The position numbers and the translations under genes were made by a program. Shown one piece after another: positions 6,075-14,497 of a DNA stretch of 21,967 nucleotides. The DNA is from RGIG4608 sp964534905 (GTDB lineage Bacteria; Bacillota; Clostridia; Oscillospirales; CAG-272): NCBI GenBank assembly GCA_964534905.1, contig CAZHPZ010000022.1, forward strand, positions 1-21,967, given 5' to 3'. The notes below the pieces were generated by a model that worked only from the letters and a program-made list of their open reading frames with translations, did no database searches and was not told where the DNA came from. Numbering within the stretch: position 1 is the first letter of the stretch; each line of letters starts with the position of its first letter.

Positions 6075-7031
6075 ATGGAAGTTTTAAAGGAATTATCTCT
6101 CATCGGTATCGTACCCGTTATCAAGATTGACAGAGCAGAGGACGCACTCCCCCTCGCAAAGGCTCTTTGTGACGGCGGATTGCCCTGTGCCGAGATCACT
6201 TTCCGTACAGCTGCGGCAAAGGACGCTATCGCAGCTATCACTAAGGAATACCCCGATATGATCGTAGGTGCCGGCACCGTTCTTACAAAGGAGCAGGTCG
6301 ACGAGGCTATCGCCGCAGGCTCCAAATTTATAGTAAGCCCCGGATTTAATCCCGAAATAGTTAAGTACTGCCAGGAGAAGGGTACGCCCATAATCCCCGG
6401 CATCAATAATCCCACGGGAATCGAGCAGGCTCTCTCGCTTGGACTCAAAACAGTTAAATTCTTCCCCGCAGAGCAGTCGGGCGGAATCAATATGATAAAG
6501 GCTATGAGCGCTCCCTACGGCGCAGTTACTTTTATGCCCACAGGCGGTATAGGTCCCGCTAACGTAAACGATTACCTTTCGTTCAACAAGATAGTTTGCT
6601 GCGGCGGAAGCTGGATGGTTAAGGCAGATATGATAAGCGCAGGCGACTTCGACGGAATCGCAAGACTCGTTCGTCAGGCAGTTGACACAATGCTCGGATT
6701 CAAGTTCAAGCATATGGCAATCAACGAGGTAAGCGCAGAAGCGGCAGGAAGCGACGCGGATACCATCGAGAGTATTTTTGGCCTTGCGAAAAAGGTAGGC
6801 AACTCCTCTACGTTTGCCGCAACGGATATCGAAATTATGCATAAGCCCGGCAAGGGAACTCACGGTCATGTAGGAATTCAGACAAACAGCGTTGAGCGCG
6901 CCGTATATCACCTTGAGCGCAGAGGCGTTAAGTTCGATCATTCGACAGCTCGCTTCGACGCAAACGGCAAGATGAATTTCATCTATCTTGCAGACGAGAT
7001 CGGCGGATTTGCATTCCACCTTGTTCATTAA
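6075..7031 (+). CDS. eda: KDPG/KHG aldolase fused to a C-terminal VOC-like domain
   Basis: Residues 1-205 are a class I 2-keto-3-deoxy-6-phosphogluconate aldolase, which splits KDPG to pyruvate and glyceraldehyde-3-phosphate. Lys128 in KFFPAE is the Schiff-base lysine. Glu40, Arg44, Thr68 and Pro89 align at a constant offset of five with E45, R49, T73 and P94 of the E. coli enzyme, so the active site is complete. Residues of about 207-318 form an added domain ending in HVGIQTNSVERAVYHLERRG and NFIYLADEIGGFAFHLVH, which reads like a vicinal-oxygen-chelate (glyoxalase) half-domain; E. coli Eda is about 213 residues and lacks it. The start ATG 6075 follows AAGGAG; an in-frame ATG at 6021 lies in the leader. 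It is first in an operon with KDG kinase, 36 bp upstream of it. Confidence 0.93.
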   Translation: MEVLKELSLIGIVPVIKIDRAEDALPLAKALCDGGLPCAEITFRTAAAKDAIAAITKEYPDMIVGAGTVLTKEQVDEAIAAGSKFIVSPGFNPEIVKYCQEKGTPIIPGINNPTGIEQALSLGLKTVKFFPAEQSGGINMIKAMSAPYGAVTFMPTGGIGPANVNDYLSFNKIVCCGGSWMVKADMISAGDFDGIARLVRQAVDTMLGFKFKHMAINEVSAEAAGSDADTIESIFGLAKKVGNSSTFAATDIEIMHKPGKGTHGHVGIQTNSVERAVYHLERRGVKFDHSTARFDANGKMNFIYLADEIGGFAFHLVH

Positions 7032-7067
7032 TTCGTGAAATTTACATAATTGAAAGGAATTAACAAA

Positions 7068-8090
7068 ATGAAAAGAATTATTACTTTCGGAGAAATTATG
7101 CTCCGTCTTGCCCCCGAGGGCTATTACAGATTCGTCCAGGCTGAGTCCTACGGCGCAACATACGGCGGAGGAGAGGCAAACGTTGCCGTTTCCCTTGCAA
7201 ACTACGGTATGAGCGCAGCTTTCGTTTCGAAGCTTCCCACACATGATATCGGTCAGGCAGGTGTTAACGCTCTCCGCAGATACGGCGTTGATACACAGTT
7301 CATCGCACGCGGCGGTGACAGAGTAGGTATCTACTATCTTGAAAAGGGTGCTTCTCAGCGTCCCTCAAAGGTAATTTATGACCGTGCCGGTTCGTCCATC
7401 GCACAGGCTACGACCGCTGATTTCGATTGGGATAAGATATTCGACGGTGCCGATTGGTTCCACTTCACGGGAATTACGCCCGCTCTCGGAGATAACGTAG
7501 CGGAGATCTGCCTTGAGGCTTGCCGTGCGGCAAAGGAAAGAGGAATCACTGTTTCCTGTGACCTTAACTACCGTAAGAAGCTCTGGACAAGAGAAAAGGC
7601 AGGCGAGGTAATGGGTAAGCTTATGCCCTATATCAACGTTTGTATCGCAAACGAAGAGGACGCAGGCGACGTCTTCGGAATCAAGGCCGAAAATACCGAC
7701 GTAACAAGCGGTAAGGTTAATCACGAGGGATATAAGAGCGTTGCAAAGCAGATCGCAGACCGCTTCGGATGCGAAAAGGTTGCTATCACACTTCGTTCCT
7801 CTATCACAGCTAACGACAATAACTGGGCAGCTATGCTCTATGACGGCAACGATTATTATTTCAGCCGTACATATCCCATTCATATCGTTGACCGTGTAGG
7901 CGGCGGCGACAGCTTCGGCGGCGGACTTATTTATGCGTGCCTTAGCGGAATGGATTCTCAGTCCACGATCAACTTTGCGGTTGCAGCATCCTGCCTCAAG
8001 CATACGATCGAGGGCGACTTCAACCAAGTATCCGTTGCAGAAGTTATGCAGCTTGCCGGCGGCGACGGCTCCGGAAGAGTTGTAAGATAA
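7068..8090 (+). CDS. kdgK: 2-keto-3-deoxygluconate kinase, PfkB family
   Basis: This 340-residue sugar kinase would phosphorylate KDG to KDPG, the substrate of the aldolase encoded just upstream. It shows the PfkB features: the N-terminal GGGEANVAVSLANYG (33-47) and the C-terminal DRVGGGDSFGGG (275-286), where Asp281 is the catalytic base and the glycines form the anion hole. The KDG assignment rests on the aldolase neighbour and on overall similarity (TFGEIMLRLAPEGYYRF). ATG 7068 was chosen for AAAGGA at good spacing; a TTG 18 bases upstream lies before that site. No uronate isomerase, dehydratase or transporter follows, so the upper pathway is encoded elsewhere. Confidence 0.93.
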   Translation: MKRIITFGEIMLRLAPEGYYRFVQAESYGATYGGGEANVAVSLANYGMSAAFVSKLPTHDIGQAGVNALRRYGVDTQFIARGGDRVGIYYLEKGASQRPSKVIYDRAGSSIAQATTADFDWDKIFDGADWFHFTGITPALGDNVAEICLEACRAAKERGITVSCDLNYRKKLWTREKAGEVMGKLMPYINVCIANEEDAGDVFGIKAENTDVTSGKVNHEGYKSVAKQIADRFGCEKVAITLRSSITANDNNWAAMLYDGNDYYFSRTYPIHIVDRVGGGDSFGGGLIYACLSGMDSQSTINFAVAASCLKHTIEGDFNQVSVAEVMQLAGGDGSGRVVR

Positions 8091-8110
8091 TCAGAGAATA
8101 TTTTGAATAT

Positions 8111-8138
8111 AAAAAAGAACCCCACGGGGTTCTTTTTT
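8111..8138. terminator. Bidirectional terminator between convergent genes
   Basis: AAAAAAGAACCC and GGGTTCTTTTTT form a nearly perfect palindrome (8111-8138) with a short GC loop. It lies 20 bp after the kdgK stop codon and immediately before the stop of the convergent minus-strand gene, so it can serve both. Confidence 0.92.
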
Positions 8139-8140
8139 TG

Positions 8141-9421
8141 TTATTTCACGATATAATTATCTATCTTCTTTTTTTCCACGACGGCGATGCGATCGGAAAG
8201 GGGCTCGTCACCATTTTTTGCAAGCAGCACCGTGCCGTCGTAGCGCTCGATATAATAAACGAGTGGCGAGAGCACGCTATCTATTTCGTTTGCTCCGAGC
8301 GATCCGAGGTCAAGCACGAAAAAGTCCGTCAGCGACAAAAGCTGTGCCGCAGTGCCCGAATTATCGGCATCCGAGAGATACGTCAGCGACATTCTTATGC
8401 CTATCGGCGTTTTGGGGCAGGCAAGCTTCAAATCTATCAGATACGACTGATAATACGCAAGGCTATCCCTATCTATCTTATCCGCAAATTCAACGATTAT
8501 CTGATCAAATCCGTTATCCGCCGCTTCCGCCATGAGTGCGATCTCACGCGATTTTACCTCAAGTCTTTTTTGTGCGGAGAGGCTCGGCAAATAATCCGAG
8601 ACGAAAATGCCGACAGCGTAGTCGTTATAGTACTGAAAATGGTTATAGAGCCTTGTAAGTGTGAGATTATCCCTACTCGGATATTCAAGCTCATCTGCGG
8701 TATCCGAGGTATAGAGCAAATTCCCGTCCGAATATCTCAGCTCAAAGAAAAGTGCGTTGCCCGCCTCACGTGCTGCCGAGGTCTGGTCGGAAAGGCTGTT
8801 TTCGGGCGATGCGCCGCTCATATCGGCGAAATACGCATTCAGCTTAAGCGTGGGCGAGACCTTATCGACCGACGGTGTAAAATCGGTAGACGGACTGCTT
8901 GGATTCGTTGTTGTATTCTGTGCATTTTCCGCTATTGCACCGAGAATGTTTCCGAGTATGAGCGAAAAAAGCACCGTACCGAGAACGCAAAGGGTTATGA
9001 CAAGCGGTGCTCTGCTTGCTTCCGTTCTGACGGGGCGTGCGGTACGTGCAAGTGCACCCGATTTATAAGGGCTTTTTCTTTTTTTACCGATGCGGGCAAA
9101 AAATGTGCCGACGCCTGCAAAAAGCTCGGTGATTCTTTTTCTTCTTTTCGGCGTTCTTATGGGCGCTCCGTGACTTCTGCTCTGTGAGCCCGTCCGAGTC
9201 TGCCCAGGGCGGCTTTCATTTTGCGTGCGCGAGGATTCTCCTCGGGAACTTGCGTTCGTTGCGGACCTACTCTCGGAGAATCGGGCACCCTGAACCGTAC
9301 TCTTACGGCTCGGAGCCTGCGTATACGCGAGATTTCGCGTCTTTGACGAGTTTGGCTGCCGTGAAACGCTTCTTTCGCGCTCCGAGCGTGTTTCCTGCGC
9401 TCTTTTTTCGTTGTCCGTCAC
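8141..9421 (-). CDS. Single-pass membrane protein with long basic disordered tail and extracellular domain
   Basis: I do not recognise a named family for this 426-residue protein. Residues 1-137 are low in complexity, rich in Ser, Arg, Thr and Gln and strongly basic, with clusters PKRRKR and GKKRKS, so they are probably disordered and cytoplasmic. Residues 139-165 form one transmembrane segment, giving a type II (N-in) topology. A Ser/Thr/Asn/Pro-rich linker leads to an outside domain (about 190-426). Strand-helix repeats there, such as GFDQIIVEFADKI, KTPIGIRMSL and DFFVLDLGSL, look like part of a TIM barrel, as in some putative glycoside hydrolases. The start is GTG 9421 with AAGGAGG 9 bases upstream. 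The gene stands alone. A cell-wall role is only a guess from topology. Confidence 0.85.
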   Translation of the reverse strand: MTDNEKRAQETRSERERSVSRQPNSSKTRNLAYTQAPSRKSTVQGARFSESRSATNASSRGESSRTQNESRPGQTRTGSQSRSHGAPIRTPKRRKRITELFAGVGTFFARIGKKRKSPYKSGALARTARPVRTEASRAPLVITLCVLGTVLFSLILGNILGAIAENAQNTTTNPSSPSTDFTPSVDKVSPTLKLNAYFADMSGASPENSLSDQTSAAREAGNALFFELRYSDGNLLYTSDTADELEYPSRDNLTLTRLYNHFQYYNDYAVGIFVSDYLPSLSAQKRLEVKSREIALMAEAADNGFDQIIVEFADKIDRDSLAYYQSYLIDLKLACPKTPIGIRMSLTYLSDADNSGTAAQLLSLTDFFVLDLGSLGANEIDSVLSPLVYYIERYDGTVLLAKNGDEPLSDRIAVVEKKKIDNYIVK

Positions 9422-9510
9422 CGTTTTTCCCCTCCTTGCACACAGTATACTTCAAATATTGATTTTACATTATTTTTATTAATATTCTGTGAACAAATAT
9501 CCTCTTTCCG

Positions 9511-9539
9511 TTGAAAAACGCATATATATATGATATAAT
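9511..9539 (+). promoter_or_regulatory. Promoter of the SbcD/SbcC-like operon
   Basis: TTGAAA (9511-9516) and TATAAT (9534-9539) are 17 bp apart, with an alternating AT spacer. It directs transcription into the nuclease gene 40 bp downstream. Confidence 0.9.
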
Positions 9540-9579
9540 TATGACAATAAAGAACATTAACTCCTCGGAGGTAAAAAAT

Positions 9580-10707
9580 ATGAAGCTTATGCACATAGCC
9601 GACTTGCATCTTGACAGTCCGTTTTCGGGCTTTTCAAGAGACGCGGCGGACAAAAGACGTGCCGATCTGCGTGACTGCTTCGTGCGTGCGATGCGCACGG
9701 CGGGTGAGGTCGGGGCGAGCCTTGTGCTGATACCGGGCGATCTTTTCGACGCTCCGTTCTGTACATCGGGCACACGCAAAATAGTTTTCGACGCGATAAG
9801 AGACTTTGCCCGTCCCGTTATCATCGCCCCCGGAAACCACGATTATTACACAAAGAGCGGAACATACGCCGATCCGACACTTCCCGAAAACGCTTACGTT
9901 TTCAAGTCGGGAGAGCTCGGAAGATTCGATTTTGATGAACTCGGAATAAGCGTTATCGGCTATGCGTTCACCTCGGACAGATACGAAAGCGATCCGCTCT
10001 CGGGAGAGATTCCGACCTCGGAGCAGAACGTGAATATTTTGTGCGCACACACAGAGCTCGGCGTTCCGTTCTCCAAATATGCACCGACGAGTACCTCGGC
10101 AATCGCGCACGCAGGCTTTACCTATGCGGCTCTCGGGCACGTTCATATGCCCAAGCCCCCGATAAAGTCCGACTCGTCCCTTATCGCTTACAGTGGCTTT
10201 GCACAGGGAAGAAGCTTTGACGAGCTCGGCGAGGGCGGCGCCTATATAATAGATATCGACCTTGCGACCAAAGAGGTATCTTATGAGCGAATAAAGCTTT
10301 CCACGCTCTCATATGAGATAGAGGAGCTTGACGTAACGGGTGCGGAATGCGACGGCGACGTTATCCGCGACATTTGCGAGCTTGCGGAGCGTCGCGGCTA
10401 CAGCTCGGATACCGCTCTGCGAGTTAAGCTTGTGGGAAGCGTTTCGAGCACATACGATGTAAGATGCGAGACGATATCGTCGTCAGACGAGCTTTCTGGC
10501 AGGCTTGCGCTTCTTCAGATAAGAAACGAGATATGCGCCGCACAAGATCTGCGCTACCTTGCAGACGACCTGAGCGTTCGGGGAGAGGTATATCGCACGC
10601 TCCTGCCCATGCTTGAGTCGGAGAATGCGGAGGAGAGAGCACGAGCCTCTCTTGCCTTGAAGTTCGCTCTTGCCGCACTTGACAGGCGCGAGCTCGGAAT
10701 AGAATAG
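9580..10707 (+). CDS. SbcD/YhaO-like DNA repair metallophosphoesterase
   Basis: This 375-residue protein carries all the calcineurin-like phosphoesterase motifs of the Mre11/SbcD nucleases: Asp8 and His10 (DLHLD), Asp54 (GDLFD), Asn86-His87-Asp88 (GNHD), His157 (CAHTELG), and His187/His189 (GHVHMP), which bind two metal ions. It should be the nuclease half of a complex with the ATPase encoded 13 bp downstream, acting on DNA ends or hairpins. Size and partner type resemble Bacillus YhaO more than E. coli SbcD. ATG 9580 follows GGAGG; a longer reading from 9511 would begin inside the promoter. The C-terminal 100 residues are mostly helical and probably bind the partner. Confidence 0.93.
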   Translation: MKLMHIADLHLDSPFSGFSRDAADKRRADLRDCFVRAMRTAGEVGASLVLIPGDLFDAPFCTSGTRKIVFDAIRDFARPVIIAPGNHDYYTKSGTYADPTLPENAYVFKSGELGRFDFDELGISVIGYAFTSDRYESDPLSGEIPTSEQNVNILCAHTELGVPFSKYAPTSTSAIAHAGFTYAALGHVHMPKPPIKSDSSLIAYSGFAQGRSFDELGEGGAYIIDIDLATKEVSYERIKLSTLSYEIEELDVTGAECDGDVIRDICELAERRGYSSDTALRVKLVGSVSSTYDVRCETISSSDELSGRLALLQIRNEICAAQDLRYLADDLSVRGEVYRTLLPMLESENAEERARASLALKFALAALDRRELGIE

Positions 10708-10720
10708 TGTGAGGTGAAAT

Positions 10721-13039
10721 ATGAGAATAACCGAAATAAACATAACAAGCTTCGGCAAGCTTGAAAATCTCACGCTGACGCTCGACGGCGGACTGAATGT
10801 GATCTACGGGAACAACGAGAGCGGGAAGTCCACTCTGCTTGCATTCATAAAATTCGTTCTTTACGGTGTGGGAAGAAAAGAAAAGAACACGCCCGTGGGC
10901 GAGCGAGAGAGAGCGATATCGTGGCACTCGGGAAGTGCCGCAGGCTCGCTTACGGTTGAGGACACGGACGGCAAAAAATACAGAATAGAACGTTCGGGAC
11001 GCGAGGGTGCAAGGGGCACTTACGTCGACAAATCAAGGATAATAGACCTCTCGGACGGCGTGGAGGTCTTTGAGGGCGAGATCCCCGGCGAGCATTTTCT
11101 CGGGATCGGTGCGCAGGCATATGACAGCACCTGCAGCGTCCGCCAGCTTGAATGCACCTCGCTCAACAAGAACGCCTTGCGTGAGGCGATCGACAATATG
11201 CTGTCGTCGGGCGACGAAAACACGAGCGTAGCCGCCGCGCAAAAGGTGCTTGAGGCGGAGCGCCGCAGACTTTTGCACACAAACGCCAAGGGCGGAGCGA
11301 TATACGACGCCGAGCTTCGGCTTGAACGTCTGAGGAGCGAATATAAGGGTGCCGTGGCGAGCGAGAACGAAAGAATAAAGAACCGAGACGAGCTTTCAAG
11401 AGTTGAAATATCGCTTAAAAAGGCGTCCGATGAGCATGCGCTCGCACAGAAAATGTGCGATATTCACGACGACGTTATAAGACTCGAAAAATTCGAGAAA
11501 TTAAGAGAGAAGCATTCCGAATGCAAGGAGCTTGAAAACAAAAGAGCACTCCTTGACTCAGGTGCCGACTTCGACGTCTCACTTGCGAGCCACGCGGAGG
11601 CGGCACGGATAAGCAGCACACTTGACTCACTCGGACGGAGCCGTCAGACGCAGGCCCGTGCCAGAGAGGAGCTTGAAGAAGCTGACTCCGCTATGAAAAA
11701 CGCGGCAACGGTGATGCCCGAGGGAGAATGCGCCGACGTAATATCCGAGCACTCTTCGGTCGAGGGCGTTGTCGAATATCTGAGAGCAAAGAGAAGTAAA
11801 AAATCAAATTCCTCGTTCTTCGCCGTCGCACTCGGCGCTGCGGGAGCCGCACTTTTTGTGTTTGCGCTCGTGCTTGCGATTTTTATGAATAACATATCCG
11901 GTGCTTTCACCGTGGCATTCATTGCCGCAATATTCGCCGCTTTTGCATTCAAGATGAAAACGGATGCGGGACGTGCCGCACGTGAAATATCCGATATTTG
12001 CAAGCGTATCGGCACGGACGAGAGCACCGACGACAAGAAGATCCTTTCTATTCTCACGGAATTCCAGAGGAACGGCGAGCAACGCTCAAGATACGCAAAC
12101 GCGTTTGAAAGTGCGAAATTCCGCCTTTCAATAGCGGACGAGGCAATGGAAAGCGACCGTGCGCAGGCTCTTTCGCTCATCTCGCGCTTCTCGGGCAACT
12201 CCGAGATAACCGACGAGGCACAGGCGCTCACCTCTCTCCTTGATAAGCTCAACGCCTATCTTGACGCAAGCGACGCACTTGATTCCGATATAAGAGATAT
12301 CAAGGCGACGATCGGCTCGCTTGCCGACGAGCTTGCACGCTTTGACGAGCGCGCGATACGCACCCGTGTGACTCCCGAAATGGAGGAAAAGATCAAAAAC
12401 ATACCGTTTGACGAGCTTAAGGCACAGAGAGATCAGGCGCTTTTCCAAACGAATAAGCTGAATCAGTACAAGGCGGGAATCGAGCGAAGCCTTGTCGCAG
12501 ACACGAAGCACCGCTCACCCTCCGAGATATTCCCCGAGATAGAGGCGGCAGAGGAGGAGCTCCGACTTATGAGAGTCCGTCTTGACGCGGTAAAGCTTGC
12601 TTACGACACGATCGAGAGCGCCTCAAGAAGCATAAAGGGAAGCGTTACGCCCAAAATCAAGGACAGCACGCAGAGAAATCTCTCCGCAATCACCTCCGGC
12701 AAGTACGGAGAGCTTTATATCGACTCCGATATGAACCTCACCTATCTCTCCGAGGGAGAAATAAGAAGCATCTCGTCCCTGAGCCGAGGCAGTCTTGACG
12801 CCGCGTATTTTTCACTTCGTCTTGCGCTCATCGGGACTCTGCTCTCCGAGGTAAAGCCGCCCGTTTATATGGACGAATGTCTCTCCCAGCTTGACGACTC
12901 ACGTGCACGCGGGCTTCTGCGTGCCCTCTCCGACAAAACGGCAAGCGGCTCGCAATGCCTGCTCCTCACCTGTCAGAGCCGTGACATAGAGCTTGCAAAG
13001 GAGATATTCCCCGAGGCAAAGATCATAGAGCTTGCCTGA
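10721..13039 (+). CDS. SbcC/YhaN-like SMC-type ATPase with two membrane segments
   Basis: This 772-residue protein has a Walker A GNNESGKST (30-38), long helical coiled-coil stretches either side of the middle, an ABC-type signature LSRGSLDAAYFSLRLAL (687 onward) and a Walker B VYMDE (715-719) followed by the D-loop CLSQLDD. This is the Rad50/SbcC layout, shortened. In place of a zinc hook the centre (about 366-412) holds two hydrophobic segments, as in the YhaN/AAA_27 group, so the complex is probably anchored in the membrane. It lies 13 bp after the nuclease gene with GAGGTG as ribosome binding site, so the two are made together. No strong terminator follows, only a 5-bp AAAGC/GCTTT hairpin near 13038-13052 ending in T. 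Confidence 0.93.
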   Translation: MRITEINITSFGKLENLTLTLDGGLNVIYGNNESGKSTLLAFIKFVLYGVGRKEKNTPVGERERAISWHSGSAAGSLTVEDTDGKKYRIERSGREGARGTYVDKSRIIDLSDGVEVFEGEIPGEHFLGIGAQAYDSTCSVRQLECTSLNKNALREAIDNMLSSGDENTSVAAAQKVLEAERRRLLHTNAKGGAIYDAELRLERLRSEYKGAVASENERIKNRDELSRVEISLKKASDEHALAQKMCDIHDDVIRLEKFEKLREKHSECKELENKRALLDSGADFDVSLASHAEAARISSTLDSLGRSRQTQARAREELEEADSAMKNAATVMPEGECADVISEHSSVEGVVEYLRAKRSKKSNSSFFAVALGAAGAALFVFALVLAIFMNNISGAFTVAFIAAIFAAFAFKMKTDAGRAAREISDICKRIGTDESTDDKKILSILTEFQRNGEQRSRYANAFESAKFRLSIADEAMESDRAQALSLISRFSGNSEITDEAQALTSLLDKLNAYLDASDALDSDIRDIKATIGSLADELARFDERAIRTRVTPEMEEKIKNIPFDELKAQRDQALFQTNKLNQYKAGIERSLVADTKHRSPSEIFPEIEAAEEELRLMRVRLDAVKLAYDTIESASRSIKGSVTPKIKDSTQRNLSAITSGKYGELYIDSDMNLTYLSEGEIRSISSLSRGSLDAAYFSLRLALIGTLLSEVKPPVYMDECLSQLDDSRARGLLRALSDKTASGSQCLLLTCQSRDIELAKEIFPEAKIIELA

Positions 13040-13101
13040 AAGCTTACCGCTTTTTGAAAATATTAACACTAATAATTTTTTCAAAAAAGTTAAAAAATCT
13101 A

Positions 13102-13130
13102 TTGACAAGCCGAAAAAATGATGTTATAAT
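13102..13130 (+). promoter_or_regulatory. Promoter of the T-box/ABC transporter operon
   Basis: TTGACA (13102-13107) and TATAAT (13125-13130) are both perfect and are 17 bp apart. A strong constitutive promoter is what one expects in front of an attenuation-type T-box leader. Confidence 0.93.
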
Positions 13131-13142
13131 ACACACAACAAA

Positions 13143-13403
13143 AGCAAAGACGTTTGAGCAAGGCGAGCGCAGAACGAGGCATTTTCAGAGAGCCGTCGGT
13201 CGGTGTGAGACGGTATTCGGTAATTCTGTTGCGTACCCCTTGTAAGTTGTGCGTTGAAATCCCGTGGGAGATTAGGCGCAACGGCAGCCCCCGTTACGGG
13301 CGTAGACTTTGATGGAAGTCGGTAAGAGCCGTCACGTGAGTGTCGACTGAAGGCAGAGTGGTAACACGTTAATTCGTCCCTGCGGTTCGAAAGAACCGCA
13401 GGG
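13143..13403 (+). promoter_or_regulatory. T-box leader, probably tyrosine-specific
   Basis: The leader has the T-box hallmarks. In Stem I, AGAGAGCCGTC-GGTCGGTGTGA-GACGG forms the distal stem and loop. Stem II/III pairings follow, and the T-box sequence AGTGGTAACACG (13357-13368) precedes the terminator. Aligned to the usual GAA-specifier layout, GCG at 13231-13233 precedes UAC (13234-13236), a tyrosine codon, in the internal loop between CAGAA/TTCTG and GCAAGG/CCTTGT. The T-box UGGU (13359-13362) would pair with ACCA, matching the A73 discriminator of tRNA-Tyr. No UGG is seen in the specifier region. Uncharged tRNA would favour the antiterminator and transcription of the transporter. T-box identity is secure; the amino acid is inferred. 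Confidence 0.92.
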
Positions 13404-13413
13404 ATTTTTGTTT
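13378..13413 (+). terminator. T-box attenuator terminator
   Basis: A perfect 11-bp stem CCCTGCGGTTC/GAACCGCAGGG (13378-13388 and 13393-13403) with a GAAA tetraloop is followed by ATTTTTGTTTT. Its 5' strand includes the CGTCCCT element that competes for pairing in the antiterminator. Confidence 0.95.
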
Positions 13414-13498
13414 TCGGCAGGCAAACAAAAGACGGTAAAAAAGCTTTAAACCCTTGCTTTTATATTAAGCAGCCGCTCGTCGGCAGGAGGTAAAACTT

Positions 13499-14476
13499 AT
13501 GAAAATCAAAAAAACATTGTCACTAGCCCTTGCGGCGATAATCGCACTATCATCTCTTTTGCTCGTGGCTTGCCCCGACAACGAAAGCGAGAAGAAATTC
13601 ACCGTCGGCATATGTCAGCTTGCTCAGCACGCGGCTCTCGACGCCGCAACACAGGGATTTATGGACGCTCTCGTCGCAGAGCTCGGAGAGGATAACATCA
13701 CCTTCGACGTTCAGAACGCCTCAGGCGATACAAATGTTTGTAACACGATAGTATCAAGCTTTATCGCTCGCGGAGTGGATCTTATAATGGCAAACGCAAC
13801 CCCCGCTCTTCAGGCGGCGTATAACGCAACGGAGAAGATTCCGATCCTCGGAACGAGTGTAACGGAATACGGAGTCGCACTCGGCGCGGAGGGTCGCTTC
13901 AAGGACGGAATTATCGGTTCCAACGTCTCGGGCACGAGCGACCTCGCTCCTCTTGACGAGCAGGCGGCAATGATAGCCGAGCTTTGTCCTGCTGCAAAGA
14001 AGGTAGGCATAATCTACTGCACCGCGGAGGCAAACAGCAAATATCAGGTTGAAGAGATGACAAAGCATCTCTCCGCCCTCGGAATCGAAGCGGTACCGTT
14101 TTCGTTTACAGATACAAACGATATCTCCGCAATAGTTACGGCGGCAGCGGAATCTTGCGACGCGCTCTATGTCCCCACGGATAACACGGCGGCTTCCTGT
14201 GCGGAGACGATCGGAAACGTCGTTCGCGAAAAGAAGATACCCCTCTTTGCAGGCGAAGAAAACGTAGCAAAGGTCTGCGGAGTTGCTTCTCTTTCGATAA
14301 GCTACTACGACCTCGGCGTCGTAACGGGAAAAATGGCGGCTCAGATACTCAAGGGTGAGAAAAGCATTTCCGAAATGCCCATTCAATATGCCGCACCCGC
14401 AAAGAAATTCAATAAAGAAATGGCAGATCTCTGCGGAATCACCGTTCCTGCGGACTATGCCGAAATAGAACAGTAA
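13499..14476 (+). CDS. ABC transporter substrate-binding lipoprotein (ABC_sub_bind family)
   Basis: This 325-residue secreted lipoprotein has a lysine-rich start, a hydrophobic core and the lipobox LVAC with the acylated cysteine at residue 25. The mature part resembles the ABC_sub_bind family (PF04392), two-lobed binding proteins such as TrpX-type proteins, seen in FTVGICQLAQHAALDAATQGF and VGIIYCTAEANS. It would capture the substrate outside the membrane for the permease and ATPase encoded next. GGAGG precedes ATG 13499. The family is often linked to tryptophan or tyrosine uptake; the T-box leader here points to tyrosine. Confidence 0.9.
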   Translation: MKIKKTLSLALAAIIALSSLLLVACPDNESEKKFTVGICQLAQHAALDAATQGFMDALVAELGEDNITFDVQNASGDTNVCNTIVSSFIARGVDLIMANATPALQAAYNATEKIPILGTSVTEYGVALGAEGRFKDGIIGSNVSGTSDLAPLDEQAAMIAELCPAAKKVGIIYCTAEANSKYQVEEMTKHLSALGIEAVPFSFTDTNDISAIVTAAAESCDALYVPTDNTAASCAETIGNVVREKKIPLFAGEENVAKVCGVASLSISYYDLGVVTGKMAAQILKGEKSISEMPIQYAAPAKKFNKEMADLCGITVPADYAEIEQ

Positions 14477-14497
14477 TCGTAATTTAAGGAAGAAATA

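Noticed and set aside
6093..7244. Open reading of 383 codons antisense to the aldolase and kinase genes
   Set aside because: The plus-strand genes have full active sites and good start signals; the antisense frame is cysteine-rich and patternless, as expected for a codon-bias shadow.
8138..9187. Open reading of 349 codons on the plus strand opposite the membrane protein gene
   Set aside because: The minus-strand frame has AAGGAGG, a transmembrane segment and plausible domain order; the plus-strand frame is rich in Arg and Cys without structure and begins in a terminator.
13143..13403. Assignment of the T-box to tryptophan, based on the transporter family
   Set aside because: No UGG lies in the specifier region and the T-box UGGU would not pair with the G73 discriminator usual for tRNA-Trp.
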